This document shows positions 16,803-25,606 of a DNA stretch of 64,000 nt, one piece after another (positions within the stretch are counted from its first letter, which is position 1; each line of letters begins with the position of its first letter). This DNA is from Actinomadura nitritigenes (GTDB lineage: Bacteria; Actinomycetota; Actinomycetes; Streptosporangiales; Streptosporangiaceae): contig NZ_JAGEOK010000004.1 in NCBI RefSeq assembly GCF_017573545.1, forward strand, positions 124,001 to 188,000. Reading direction: 5' to 3'. The notes beneath the pieces are model-generated. The model was given only the letters and a program-made list of their open reading frames with translations, ran no database searches and had not been told where the DNA came from. Position numbers and translations under genes: made by a program.

Positions 16803-19148
16803 GTGCGCGATGCGAAGCTAGCTCGGGGTAAGGCCTTCTCCACGCTGTTCAGGCTGTTGGGAGCGGGTGTCGTGGCGGGAGTCCTGGTCGCGTTCATCGC
16901 GCTGCCCGGCGTCGGCAGCGCGGGACTGACCGCGCGCGACGCCGCGAACAACTTCGAGAACATGGACAGCGCCCTCAAGACGACACCGCCGTCGGAGAAG
17001 ACGGTGATGTACGACGCGAACGGCAAGCAGATCGCCACGTTCTTCGACAAGTACCGCGAGTCCGTCCGGCTCGACCAGGTCGCCCCCATCATGCGGCAGG
17101 CGATGGTCGACATCGAGGACTCGCGCTTCTACAAGCACGGCGCCCTCGACCTCAAGGGCACCATCCGCGCGCTGGCCTCCAACGTCGAGTCCGAGCAGAC
17201 GCAGGGCGGGTCCACCCTCACCCAGCAGTACGTGAAGAACCTGCTCGTCGACCAGGCGACGACCGAGCAGGAGTACAAGGAGGTCACGGCCCCGACCGTC
17301 GGCCGCAAGCTGCGCGAGCTGCGCTACGCGCTCGACATCGAGCAGCACATGACCAAGGACCAGATCCTCGAGGGCTACCTGAACGTCGCGTACTTCAGCG
17401 CCGGCGCGTACGGCATCCAGGCCGCCGCCAAGCGCTACTTCAGCGTCCCCGCGTCCAAGCTGAGCCTCGGGCAGGCCGCGCTGCTGGCCGGCGTCACGCA
17501 GAACCCCACCCTGTACGACCCGATCCGCAACCCGAAGGAGGCCCGCAAGCGGCGCGACATCGTCCTCTACCGGATGGCGCAGCTCGGGGACATCTCCAAG
17601 GCGCAGGCGGACGCCGAGGCCGCCAAGCCGATCCTGCTGAACCGCACCGACCCGGTGGGCGGCTGCGAGTCCAGCAAGGCGCCGTACTTCTGCGAGTACG
17701 TCAAGTACGACATGCTCGACATCCTCTCCAACGGCAAGTACTGGTCGATGACGCCGAAGGAGCAGGAGACCGTCGTCAACAAGCTGAACCGCGGCGGCTA
17801 CACGATCCGCACCACCCTCGACATGAAGGCGCAGAACGCCGTCGACCGGGCGCTGCGCGGCAACGTCGCGCCGGCCGGCAACCGCGTCGGCGCCGAGGCG
17901 ATGGTCGAGCCCGGCACCGGCCGGATCAAGGCGATCGGGCTGAGCAAGCGGTTCGGCGCCGGCAAGGGCCGCACCACCATCAACCTGCCCGCCGACTCCC
18001 ACCACGGCGGCGGCACCGGCGTGTCCGCCGGGTCGACGTTCAAGACGTTCACGCTCGCCGCGGCGCTGGACGAGGGCATCCCGGTCAGCACCACCATCAA
18101 CTCGCCGCAGACGACGACCGTCGGCGGCTTCCAGCCCTGCAAGTACACCGGGACCATCAACGGGGTGAAGTACAAGAACCAGATGGCCGGCGGCGGCACC
18201 TGGACGCTCCACAACGCCGGTGACAGCGAGGCGGGCAACTTCGACCTCAAGACCGCGACCTGGCACTCGGTCAACACGTTCTACGCCCAGCTGGAGAAGC
18301 GCGTCGGCGTCTGCGACGCCGTCGCCATGGCCAAGGCGTTCGGCATGAAGCGGGGCAACGGGGAGGACATCGCGCCGGTCCCGTCGCAGGTCCTCGGCAG
18401 CAACGACATCGACATGGTGCACCTCGCCGCCGCCTACGCGGGCTTCGCCGCCCGCGGCAAGTACTGCTCGCCCCTGTCGGTCACGCAGGTCATCGACTCC
18501 GACGGCAAGCAGCTGAAGCTGCCCAAGCAGGACTGCCACCAGGCCGTCGACCAGGCCGTCGCCGACAAGGTCAACTCGATCCTCAAGGGCGTCCTCACCA
18601 AGGGCACCGCCGCCGGGCGCAGCATCGGCCGCCCGGCCGCCGGCAAGACCGGCACCTGTGAGGAGTTCACCTGCGCCGTGTTCGCCGGCTTCACCCCGAA
18701 CATGGCCGCCGCCACCGCCTACTGGGACTACCGCGGCCCCTGGCAGTACAAGGTGTACGGCGTGTACGGCGCGGACACCCCCGGCGCCATGTGGCAGCAG
18801 AGCATGGAGTCCGCCCTGGCCGGCAAGCCCGCCCCCGACTTCAACACCCCGTCCCGCGACTTCGGCGACACCACCAGCGTCCCGAAGGTGAAGGGCATGA
18901 AGGTCGCCGCGGCCCGGGCCAAGCTGCTGGGCGCCGACCTCAAGGTGCAGGTCGCGTCCGGGTCCGTCGACTCCGACCAGCCGAAGGGCACGGTCGTGTC
19001 CACCTCGCCGGACGCGGGCACCGAGGTCCCGCCCGGCACCACCGTCATCCTCTACATCAGCAGCGGCAAGAAGGCCGGCGGAGGCGGGAACGGACGCGGG
19101 AACGGCAACGGCCAGGGCTACCCCGGCTGGCCGCCGCCCGGCAACTGA
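16803..19148 (+). CDS. ponA2: Bifunctional penicillin-binding protein, class A, with PASTA domain (PonA2-type)
   Basis: The 781-residue protein builds and crosslinks peptidoglycan. It has one membrane anchor (VVAGVLVAFIALPGV) and a GT51 glycosyltransferase with EDSRFYKHG and GGSTLTQQYVKN. The transpeptidase has STFK (Ser at about 411), SVN and KTGT (about 614). A single PASTA domain follows (VPKVKGMKVAAARAKLLGA) with a Gly/Asn/Pro-rich tail. The GTG start at 16803 is the first in the frame. Neighbours whiB4 and the metallophosphatase match ponA2 (Rv3682) of M. tuberculosis. Confidence 0.93.
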   Translation: MRDAKLARGKAFSTLFRLLGAGVVAGVLVAFIALPGVGSAGLTARDAANNFENMDSALKTTPPSEKTVMYDANGKQIATFFDKYRESVRLDQVAPIMRQAMVDIEDSRFYKHGALDLKGTIRALASNVESEQTQGGSTLTQQYVKNLLVDQATTEQEYKEVTAPTVGRKLRELRYALDIEQHMTKDQILEGYLNVAYFSAGAYGIQAAAKRYFSVPASKLSLGQAALLAGVTQNPTLYDPIRNPKEARKRRDIVLYRMAQLGDISKAQADAEAAKPILLNRTDPVGGCESSKAPYFCEYVKYDMLDILSNGKYWSMTPKEQETVVNKLNRGGYTIRTTLDMKAQNAVDRALRGNVAPAGNRVGAEAMVEPGTGRIKAIGLSKRFGAGKGRTTINLPADSHHGGGTGVSAGSTFKTFTLAAALDEGIPVSTTINSPQTTTVGGFQPCKYTGTINGVKYKNQMAGGGTWTLHNAGDSEAGNFDLKTATWHSVNTFYAQLEKRVGVCDAVAMAKAFGMKRGNGEDIAPVPSQVLGSNDIDMVHLAAAYAGFAARGKYCSPLSVTQVIDSDGKQLKLPKQDCHQAVDQAVADKVNSILKGVLTKGTAAGRSIGRPAAGKTGTCEEFTCAVFAGFTPNMAAATAYWDYRGPWQYKVYGVYGADTPGAMWQQSMESALAGKPAPDFNTPSRDFGDTTSVPKVKGMKVAAARAKLLGADLKVQVASGSVDSDQPKGTVVSTSPDAGTEVPPGTTVILYISSGKKAGGGGNGRGNGNGQGYPGWPPPGN

Positions 19149-19157
19149 CGACGCGAG

Positions 19158-19233
19158 GCCCGGCGAACGCCGGGCATGACAAGAGCCCGGCGAACGCCGG
19201 GCACGGGAAGGGCCCGGCGACCGCCGGGCCCTT
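19158..19233. terminator. Three consecutive hairpins, bidirectional terminator
   Basis: GCCCGGCGAACGCCGGGC occurs twice (19158-19175 and 19185-19202). A longer related stem with AAGGGCCCGGCG and GCCGGGCCCTT lies at 19208-19233. They separate the convergent PBP and YqeY genes. Confidence 0.7.
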
Positions 19234-19236
19234 CGC

Positions 19237-19692
19237 TCACTCCGCGAGCTGCCGCTTGACCTCCGCGGCGACACGCCCGCCCTCGGCGCGACCCGCGACC
19301 TTCGGGTTCACGACCTTCATGACCTGCCCCATCGCCCGCGGCCCCGCCGCGCCCGTCTCGGCGATGGCGTCCGCGACCAGCGCGGTCAGCTCCTCGTCGG
19401 ACAGCTGCGCCGGCAGGTACTCCTCCAGCACCGCGCCCTCGTCCCGCTCCGCCTGCGCCTGCTCGGCGCGGCCCGCGTCCCCGAACGCCGTCGCGGCCTC
19501 CCGGCGCTTCTTCGCCTCCCGGGTCAGCACCTTCACCACGTCGTCGTCGGACAGCTCGCGCGACCGCTTGCCGGCGACCTCCTCGTTCTTCACGGCCGTC
19601 AGCGCCATCCGCAGCGTCCGCGTGCGGACGTCGTCGCGCGCCTTCATCGCCGCCGACAGGTCGGTCTCGAGCTTCTCCTTCAGGGCACTCAT
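19237..19692 (-). CDS. GatB/YqeY domain protein
   Basis: The 151-residue protein is a stand-alone YqeY: MKARD near the start, TLRMALTAVKNEEV, then YLPAQLSDEEL and the C-terminal GRAEGGRVAAEVKRQL. The same domain forms the tail of GatB in the amidotransferase, where it contacts tRNA, and free YqeY may act on or bind tRNA. The start at 19692 fits the family's MSALKEKLETDL opening; the frame continues antisense to the metallophosphatase but that is a shadow. Confidence 0.9.
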   Translation of the reverse strand: MSALKEKLETDLSAAMKARDDVRTRTLRMALTAVKNEEVAGKRSRELSDDDVVKVLTREAKKRREAATAFGDAGRAEQAQAERDEGAVLEEYLPAQLSDEELTALVADAIAETGAAGPRAMGQVMKVVNPKVAGRAEGGRVAAEVKRQLAE

Positions 19693-19785
19693 GGTCACAT
19701 CATGCCCGCACGAACCCGGCCGCCTCATCAGGATTACCGCGAGGTGCCCATCTCTGGAACCATGGGAACCAGAGAAGGGAGAACC

Positions 19786-20682
19786 GTGCGAAAGATCTAC
19801 GCCGCGTCCCTCGGCCTCCTGGGCGCGGGCGCCGCTACCTTCGGGTACGCCTCGGTGATCGAGCGGAACTGGTTCCGGCTCCGCCGGTTCGACGTGCCGG
19901 TGCTGCCGCCCGGCCGCCCCTCGGTCAAGATCCTGCACATCTCCGATGCGCACCTGACGCCCGGACGCTCCCGCCTCATCCACTGGGTCCGCTCCCTGGA
20001 CGCCCTGGAGCCCGACCTCGTCGTCAACACCGGCGACACGCTCTCGCACCGCGACGCGATCGGCCCCTTCCTGGACGCCCTCGGCCCCCTCCTGGACCGT
20101 CCCGGCGTCTTCGTCTACGGGTCCAACGACCTGTACTCCCCGATCTTCAAGAACCCCCTGCGCTACATCTGGCGCACCAGCAAGTCGGACTACAAGCGGC
20201 ACCGCCGCGAGCCCGACCTGCCCTACCGCGAGCTCGGCTCGTCCCTGCAGGCCGCCGGCTGGCTCGACCTGAACAACCGCATCGGACGCCTCAAGGTCGG
20301 CGAGCTCGACGTCGAGTTCGGCGGGATCGACGACAGCCACATCAACCGCGACCGCTACGACAAGGTCGCCGGCCCCGTCGACCCGCAGGCGGACGTCCAC
20401 CTCGGCGTCATGCACTCGCCCGAGCCCCGCAACCTCGACCGCTTCGCCGCCGACGGCTACGACCTCCTCCTCGCCGGCCACACCCACGGCGGCCAGGTCT
20501 GCGTCCCCTTCTACGGCGCCCTCGCCACCAACTGCGGCATCGACCGGCCCCGCGTCAAGGGCCTGCACCGGCACCGCGGCTCCTGGCTGCACGTCTCCGC
20601 CGGCCTCGGCACGTCCCCGAAGGCCCCCATGCGCTTCTGCTGCCCCCCGGAGGCGTCCCTCCTCACCCTCGTCCCGCGGTGA
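19786..20682 (+). CDS. Membrane-anchored metallophosphoesterase (calcineurin-like)
   Basis: The 298-residue protein has an N-terminal membrane helix and the metal-binding motifs in order: DAHLTPG, NTGDTL, GSND and GHTHGGQ. It matches the Rv3683/YkuE-type phosphatases beside ponA2. The YkuE branch hydrolyses lipid or nucleotide phosphates at the membrane; the substrate here is unknown. GTG 19786 follows AGAAGGGAGAACC. It overlaps the downstream methyltransferase by 4 nt (GTGA), indicating translational coupling. Confidence 0.9.
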   Translation: MRKIYAASLGLLGAGAATFGYASVIERNWFRLRRFDVPVLPPGRPSVKILHISDAHLTPGRSRLIHWVRSLDALEPDLVVNTGDTLSHRDAIGPFLDALGPLLDRPGVFVYGSNDLYSPIFKNPLRYIWRTSKSDYKRHRREPDLPYRELGSSLQAAGWLDLNNRIGRLKVGELDVEFGGIDDSHINRDRYDKVAGPVDPQADVHLGVMHSPEPRNLDRFAADGYDLLLAGHTHGGQVCVPFYGALATNCGIDRPRVKGLHRHRGSWLHVSAGLGTSPKAPMRFCCPPEASLLTLVPR

Positions 20683-21308
20683 ACTGGAAGACCGCCCACC
20701 TCCAAGCCGCCCTCTACGACGCCGGCGTCCACAACCCCACCGTCGCCCGCCTGGCCGCCCGCCTCCTGTGGGGCTACGACATAACGCACCTGTGGCGCAG
20801 CCTCGCCGTCCGCCCCGCGGGCCCCACCCTGGACATCCCCTGCGGCGGCGGCCTGGTGCCCCCCGCCGCCCACCACGTCTCCGCCGACCTCTCCCCGGCC
20901 ATGCTCCACCGAGCCCGCCGCCGCGGCGCCCGAACCCTCGTCCAGGCGGACATCACCCGCCTCCCCTTCCCGTCCGCCGCCTTCGGCACCTGCCTCACCT
21001 ACAACGGCCTCCACTGCCTCCCCGACCCCGCGAAGGCCGTCTCCGAACTGGCCCGCGTCCTCCGCCCCGGAGGCACCCTCCGGGGCACCACCCTCGTCCG
21101 CGGCACCTCCCGGCGCCACGACGCCCTCTTCGCCCTCATGCGCCGCTTCGGCCTCTTCGGCCCCTCCGGCACCACCGCCGATCTCCGCGCCTGGCTCACC
21201 GCCGCCGGCCTGACCGACATCACCCTCGCCCCGTCCGGCGCCGTGACCGGCTTCACAGCCCGGAAATCAGGGACGCACCACTCCCGAACATCCGCTAAAG
21301 TGGTCTAG
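20679..21308 (+). CDS. Class I SAM-dependent methyltransferase (Methyltransf_11)
   Basis: The 209-residue protein has the SAM-binding motif [12 protein letters not shown], acidic loop [23 protein letters not shown], and ARVLRPGG, as in UbiE/small-molecule methyltransferases. Motif I has DIPCGGG where DxGxGxG is usual. It is translated from a GTG overlapping the metallophosphatase stop. The substrate is unknown. The tRNA-Pro gene that hosts the AICE starts 37 nt downstream. Confidence 0.85.
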   Translation: MNWKTAHLQAALYDAGVHNPTVARLAARLLWGYDITHLWRSLAVRPAGPTLDIPCGGGLVPPAAHHVSADLSPAMLHRARRRGARTLVQADITRLPFPSAAFGTCLTYNGLHCLPDPAKAVSELARVLRPGGTLRGTTLVRGTSRRHDALFALMRRFGLFGPSGTTADLRAWLTAAGLTDITLAPSGAVTGFTARKSGTHHSRTSAKVV

Positions 21309-21345
21309 GCGCCGGGAGCACGTACGACTCCCGGGCAGCCACCAC

Positions 21346-21419
21346 CGGGGTGTAGCGCAGCTTGGCAGCGCGCTTCGTTCGGGACGAAGAGGTCGTGGGT
21401 TCAAATCCCGCCACCCCGA
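21346..21419 (+). tRNA. tRNA-Pro, anticodon CGG
   Basis: The acceptor arms CGGGGTG and CACCCCG pair perfectly with discriminator A. The anticodon stem is CTTCG/CGAAG with loop TTCGGGA, giving anticodon CGG. The T arm has the canonical TTCAAAT loop. CCA is not encoded. Its 3' 42 nt plus two flanking bases form the attachment site. Confidence 0.95.
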
Positions 21420-21421
21420 CA
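21378..21421 (+). repeat. attL: 44-bp tRNA-Pro 3' end attachment core
   Basis: It runs from TTCGGGACGAAG in the anticodon loop to CCCCGACA past the tRNA end, and is identical to 31895-31938. Confidence 0.92.
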
Positions 21422-21440
21422 CTGAAGTACCAGGTGAGAG

Positions 21441-21471
21441 AGGGTCTCGGAGATCGTCCGGGGCCCTTTTT
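21441..21471 (+). terminator. Element-borne terminator after tRNA-Pro
   Basis: AGGGTC pairs with GGCCCT (one G-T wobble) and is followed by a T5 run. It replaces the native tRNA terminator, which now lies beyond attR. Confidence 0.55.
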
Positions 21472-21512
21472 CGATCTTTGAGGTCCGTGGGGAGCCAAAC
21501 GGGGAGCCACCG

Positions 21513-22724
21513 TCACGCGACGGTTTCGGACTTCTTGCGACTAATCCCCGCCGCTCGTGCGGCGAAGACGTTGTTGATGGTCTCGGCGCCCGTGGTGATC
21601 ACCGGCTTGAGCTGGTGCCGGTAGACCTCCTCGGTGACCGCTGTGGACGAGTGCCCGCAGAGATCGGCGATGTTCTCCAGGGGGACGCCGCTGTCACTCA
21701 TGATCGAGACGAACGAGTGCCGCAACTCTCGGGGCGTCCACTGCTCCCCGATGCCTGCCTTCTTGGTGATCAGCCGGAAGGCACGCCGCACATTGGCGGC
21801 ATCGAGCGGCGTACCGGTCGGTGAGCAGAAAACGAGGTTGTTGTTCTTCCATGCCTGGCCCGCCTTGAGGCGTTGCTTGGCCTGGCTCTTGTGATGCTCC
21901 CGGAGCGTCTCGGCTACCTGGGCCGGGAGTTCGAGGGTGCGTCGGGACTTGCGGGTCTTGGTGTCCCCGGTCGCCCGGACCGAACGCCAAACGTGGACCG
22001 CGAGGCGTTCGTGATCGAATCCAACTGCGGTCACAGGGCCCCATGCCTTCTCGTCGTCCAGCCATGCGACGACGTGATCCCACGTCAAGGCTCGGGCTTC
22101 CTCAGTGCGGACACCGGTGAGCAGGCTCAGGACAACGTACGCGTGAAGGCGAGACGGCTTCGCAGCCTCCAGAACGGCCGTTGCCTGCTCGAATGTGAGC
22201 GCCTTGCTCGGACGTCCCGCCTTGCCCGGTGGCGTGGTGACGAGATCCGCGACGTTCCGGAGAACACGGTCACGTGCCTGAGCGAAGCGGATCGATCGCT
22301 TGAGAATCGAGTGAACGCCTTGCAGGGTCCGCGTCGCGAGGTTGCCTTTCAGCCCGTCCAACCAGTCGTCCACGTGGTCGGCACGCAGGTCTTTGAGCTT
22401 GACCTTGCCGATGAGCGGGATGACGTGCTTCTCGGCGAGGATGCGGTTGGTGGTCACCGTGTTCGGGTCTCGTCCTCTGAGTCCCATGGCGAGCCAGTCA
22501 TTGACCGCGTCAGCGACCGTGTAGTTCTCAGGGCCGTCGATACCGGCCTCAAGATCTTTGATGAGTTTCCTAAGCTTCTCCTTCACCTCCGTCTTGGTGC
22601 GCCCCTTGCGCTTGGGCCGGTTCCGCTTACCGTCCGGCTTGAAGCCGAGTGAGATGGCTCCGGTGTACCCGTTGCCTTCCGGGTAGATGGTCGCTTCGTA
22701 GCTACCGATCAGGATCTTTGCCAA
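21513..22724 (-). CDS. int: Tyrosine-type site-specific integrase
   Basis: The 403-residue protein catalyses integration into and excision from tRNA-Pro. It has an N-terminal arm-binding domain, a SAM-like core-binding domain (about 65-165) and a catalytic domain with R206 (TGVRTEEAR), R335 (RELRHSF), H358 (GHSS) and Y368 (EVYRHQ). The start is TTG 22724 behind a perfect GGAGGA; the open frame to 22787 lacks this. It overlaps the RHH gene by 23 nt, so the two are probably coupled. It lies next to attL, as in pSAM2-type elements. Confidence 0.93.
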   Translation of the reverse strand: MAKILIGSYEATIYPEGNGYTGAISLGFKPDGKRNRPKRKGRTKTEVKEKLRKLIKDLEAGIDGPENYTVADAVNDWLAMGLRGRDPNTVTTNRILAEKHVIPLIGKVKLKDLRADHVDDWLDGLKGNLATRTLQGVHSILKRSIRFAQARDRVLRNVADLVTTPPGKAGRPSKALTFEQATAVLEAAKPSRLHAYVVLSLLTGVRTEEARALTWDHVVAWLDDEKAWGPVTAVGFDHERLAVHVWRSVRATGDTKTRKSRRTLELPAQVAETLREHHKSQAKQRLKAGQAWKNNNLVFCSPTGTPLDAANVRRAFRLITKKAGIGEQWTPRELRHSFVSIMSDSGVPLENIADLCGHSSTAVTEEVYRHQLKPVITTGAETINNVFAARAAGISRKKSETVA

Positions 22725-22878
22725 GGGATTCCTCCTCGTGTCGGTCGAGGTATTCCTTGATCGCTTTCCTGATGACCCATGACACATCGCGCTCCTGCGA
22801 AGCGGCGTACGTGACTAGGCGATCCTTGAACGCCTTCTCCACGCGTACCGGTGGCAGGGTCGTCTTGTCGTCGGTCAT
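22702..22878 (-). CDS. Ribbon-helix-helix small protein
   Basis: The 58-residue protein begins MTDDKTTLPPVRVEKAFKDR and continues with VSWVIRKAIKEYLD, a beta strand followed by two helices in the CopG/Arc pattern. It is probably a DNA-binding repressor of the int/xis region or an excision accessory. Its 3' end overlaps the integrase TTG start by 23 nt. Too short for common ORF cut-offs, but the frame, the motif and the coupling support it. Confidence 0.75.
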   Translation of the reverse strand: MTDDKTTLPPVRVEKAFKDRLVTYAASQERDVSWVIRKAIKEYLDRHEEESLGKDPDR

Positions 22879-23024
22879 GTGAGCGTCTCCTCTCGTGTGG
22901 TTCTGTGTGACCTTTACCAGGTCGGGAGCGCGCTCGCGTCGATGGAGTTATCAAGAAGCGGGACCTCGGGGCCTTCCCTCTCGGGCGCACCCCGAGGTCA
23001 CGTAGAACAACGTAGCACAGTGTT

Positions 23025-23204
23025 CTACGGCATGTCCGTCTTCTCTTCGAGTGAGGCGATGAACTCGGCAACGTGCCGGTCAGTGATGCGGCGGAGCTTG
23101 CCGATCTTGATGCTGCGGAGTTGGCCGGTCCGAAGCAGGAAGTAGATCTTGTCTCGTCCTATCTGGAGGATTTCGGCGACCTGTTCGACGGTGTAAGCCT
23201 GCAT
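23025..23204 (-). CDS. xis: Excisionase / MerR-like HTH (Xis)
   Basis: The 59-residue protein has the helix-turn-helix YTVEQVAEILQIGRDKIYFL and wing GQLRSIKIGKLRRI of the DNA-binding excisionase family. It bends attachment-site DNA to direct Int toward excision. The start is ATG 23204 with GAGGAGGTGAGC upstream; a GTG two codons earlier overlaps that Shine-Dalgarno. It lies between the RHH gene and TraB. Confidence 0.9.
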   Translation of the reverse strand: MQAYTVEQVAEILQIGRDKIYFLLRTGQLRSIKIGKLRRITDRHVAEFIASLEEKTDMP

Positions 23205-23338
23205 GCTCACCTCCTCGTCTCCCGAGCCTTGCTCGGAGGTTGTCGGGCGTAGGGCTCTCCCCTCGTCGCGTTCGCGGGACGGCTACGTGGTGTTGATCAG
23301 AAGCTCGTCACCTCCTTCCGTGGTTACGTTTCGTGTTC

Positions 23339-23411
23339 GTCCACGTCCATGTCCACGGCTGCGTTTCGGGCCTTTACGTGCAGACGCGCGCAAGTGGACG
23401 TGGACGTGGAC
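23339..23411. repeat. GTCCAC/GTGGAC hexamer inverted-repeat cluster
   Basis: Three GTCCAC-type hexamers at 23339-23356 face three GTGGAC hexamers at 23394-23411, giving 18-bp arms with one mismatch and a 37-nt spacer. A second small hairpin CGATC-ACA-GATCG follows. It lies between traB and xis. It may be a clt-like TraB recognition locus, a terminator or an operator. Confidence 0.6.
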
Positions 23412-23423
23412 GATCACAGATCG

Positions 23424-25247
23424 TTACGAGTTGGACTGCGTGGCGCGCCACCGTCCTCGGGTGACCTGTCTGGCGCGCCCCTCGTCTGCTAGCTCCTGGA
23501 GCCGGTAGTAGACCCAGGAGCGGCCCTTGCCCGTTGCGCTCTTGAGATGGGCGATGGTGACCCCCTCGTCGGGGGCGCTTGACAGGAGCGTCCACAGCGC
23601 GGCCTCAGAGCCGCTCTCGTCACGCTTCGGCAACTCGGGCTCCGCCACTTCGGGTATGGCGTCTCCGGCCCCCTCCGCGACCGTCTGTCGCGGTTTGTCT
23701 CGCTCAGCTTCGAGAGCCGACCGCGAGACATGGTCAAGAGCCGGGCGGTTGTCAGCGTGCTGGTGGACCGTCGCACTCACGGCCTCATCCGTCACCAGGT
23801 AGGCACGGGCACGGCGGGGGCTGTCGTGGCCGGCTGCGGAGATGAGGAACTTGCCGGGCGCGTTGAGGGTGTGTGCGTGCCATCCCGCCGCGAGCATCCC
23901 TTGCCCAAGGATGAGATCGACGTCCTTACGCTCCCGGACGCGGAAGCTGACGCGAATGTCCATCTGCGATCGAACGGCACCCCCGCCCATGGCCTTCTGG
24001 GTCGGGCGCTGAGTCGCGGCGATGAGCTGGACGGCGACGGCCCGCCCGAGACGCGCGATGGAGTCGGTATCGGCAGCAGTGTCGGGCGCATCATCGGCGA
24101 GTTCGGCGTACTCGTCGATGAGGATCACCAGCGCAGGGAACTCCGGCGTTGGTTCCCACACACGTTGACCGCGTGCTGCGAGCCATTCGGCGCGACCTTC
24201 GAGGACCGTCACGGCGTCACGCAGCAGGGCCCGTGCCTGTTCGGGGGTGGTCGCGAGCCGATCAATACATGGCGACCAAGGGTTGAGTTCCATTCCTCGC
24301 TTGAGATCGATCGCCCAGACCACCACATCGGCGCAGGCCGTGAGGTTGCCCATCAAGACGTTGATTCCGCCGCTCTTGCCTGCTCCTGTCGCTCCGCCGA
24401 ACAGGGCGTGTCGGCGCAGGAACAGCACGCGCGCGGGGGCGGCGTCCTCGAACGGGCCGAGGTCGATTGGCTCAGTGATGGACGATACGGAGGGGCCCGG
24501 CCACGGGATCGCATCGGCGTGCGGGTCGATGTCGAGAACGCGCAGCTCGAACCGGTTGGCCTTGTCGTCGGGAGTGGGGTGGACACGGACAGCACCTCTG
24601 AAGGTGCCTAGGGCCGACTCCAGTGCGGGAATCTTGCCTGTCACGTCTTGGATGGTCTGACCGCGTGCAAGCCCGAAGCGCGCACGCCATCCCCACACGT
24701 CCACGACGGCGGACATGACACGCGAGCCCTTGAGCCCGATCGCTTCGGAGATCTCGGGCCATGCTGCGAGCTTACGCTCGACGCGGACACGGGCACGGCG
24801 CCGACGGTGCGCCCACCAGGGGCCGGCGAGTAGGACGATCCCCAACAAGAGGAGCTGTGGGAGGGGCCGGACGAACGGCCCAAGAGCCGTTCCGACCGCG
24901 AGCCACGAACCGACTGCTGTTGTGACAGCGGCTGCATAGAGACGCTCGACACGGCGGGCAAGGCCAAGCCGTTCGCCCACTCCGACGAGAGCCGACGCGG
25001 CAAGGCCCGCGCCCCCGAGGAGCCATGGCCACCACTCCGGGTGGATGGCGTGTAGGGCTGACGCGGCAATCAGTGCCAGCGCAGCGACGTTGAACGGTGC
25101 CAGTTCGGAGCGGTACCGCCACAGCCACCGAGCGAACACGACAGCGGCGGCTTCTGGGAGTTGGTCACCGGAGTTCATGACCACCATCGGCTGTAGGCCG
25201 TAGCGGCGCATCCTGCGGGCGTTGCGGCGCATCTGCTGTGGCCTCAT
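23424..25247 (-). CDS. traB: TraB-type FtsK/SpoIIIE DNA translocase
   Basis: The 607-residue protein probably drives transfer of double-stranded DNA between mycelia as a hexameric pump. The N-terminal third has several hydrophobic segments (NVAALALIAASALHA, WWPWLLGGAGLAASALVGV and others). The motor has Walker A GATGAGKSG and Walker B LVILIDEYAEL, then AATQRP. A C-terminal winged helix (TIAHLKSATGKGRSWVYYRL) resembles the TRS-reading gamma domain. The start at 25247 overlaps the upstream stop (ATGA), showing coupling; the longer open frame is unsupported. Confidence 0.92.
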   Translation of the reverse strand: MRPQQMRRNARRMRRYGLQPMVVMNSGDQLPEAAAVVFARWLWRYRSELAPFNVAALALIAASALHAIHPEWWPWLLGGAGLAASALVGVGERLGLARRVERLYAAAVTTAVGSWLAVGTALGPFVRPLPQLLLLGIVLLAGPWWAHRRRRARVRVERKLAAWPEISEAIGLKGSRVMSAVVDVWGWRARFGLARGQTIQDVTGKIPALESALGTFRGAVRVHPTPDDKANRFELRVLDIDPHADAIPWPGPSVSSITEPIDLGPFEDAAPARVLFLRRHALFGGATGAGKSGGINVLMGNLTACADVVVWAIDLKRGMELNPWSPCIDRLATTPEQARALLRDAVTVLEGRAEWLAARGQRVWEPTPEFPALVILIDEYAELADDAPDTAADTDSIARLGRAVAVQLIAATQRPTQKAMGGGAVRSQMDIRVSFRVRERKDVDLILGQGMLAAGWHAHTLNAPGKFLISAAGHDSPRRARAYLVTDEAVSATVHQHADNRPALDHVSRSALEAERDKPRQTVAEGAGDAIPEVAEPELPKRDESGSEAALWTLLSSAPDEGVTIAHLKSATGKGRSWVYYRLQELADEGRARQVTRGRWRATQSNS

Positions 25248-25579
25248 GGGCGCCCCCCGTGAGGCCATCCCTGCGCGTCCAACTCGTCGCGCAGGTATGA
25301 GAAGGGGTCGGGCTCTCCCTCGCGCTGAGCGGCGAGTGTGGCACGCGCAGCGGCGAGGAGATTCGCGCGCGAGAGACGCTGTGCATCGATATCGGTACGG
25401 AGCCGTGTGATTTCGGAGATGAGGCGGGGGGTATCGGAAAGGGCGGCGTTCAGGTGCTCCCAAAGTCGCGACATCGAGGTCATCGACTCGGACAGAACGG
25501 CGACCGTTTCACGAGCCGTGATGTTGCGGAGTTTGGCCTCCTGGAGATCGATCGTGTGGGGCTTTGGAGTGTCGGGCAC
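25244..25579 (-). CDS. AICE hypothetical protein, helical
   Basis: The 111-residue protein is largely alpha-helical, with a heptad-like region around residues 25-85 (LWEHLNAALSDTPRLISEIT, LRTDIDAQRLSR). No domain is recognised. It overlaps traB by 4 nt and is therefore cotranslated with it, suggesting a transfer-accessory role. Start ATG 25579 gives a soluble N-terminus. Confidence 0.65.
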   Translation of the reverse strand: MPDTPKPHTIDLQEAKLRNITARETVAVLSESMTSMSRLWEHLNAALSDTPRLISEITRLRTDIDAQRLSRANLLAAARATLAAQREGEPDPFSYLRDELDAQGWPHGGRP

Positions 25580-25606
25580 TAGGCATCCCTCCTTAAGCCG
25601 GGGCCA

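Noticed and set aside
19158..19233. Short repeat array as CRISPR or mobile repeat
   Set aside because: Three hairpins of unequal sequence between convergent genes are best read as terminators.
16818..19274. 818-residue open frame on the minus strand
   Set aside because: It is antisense to the PonA2-type gene, Gly/Val/Arg-rich with no domain, and arises from GC-rich third-position bias.
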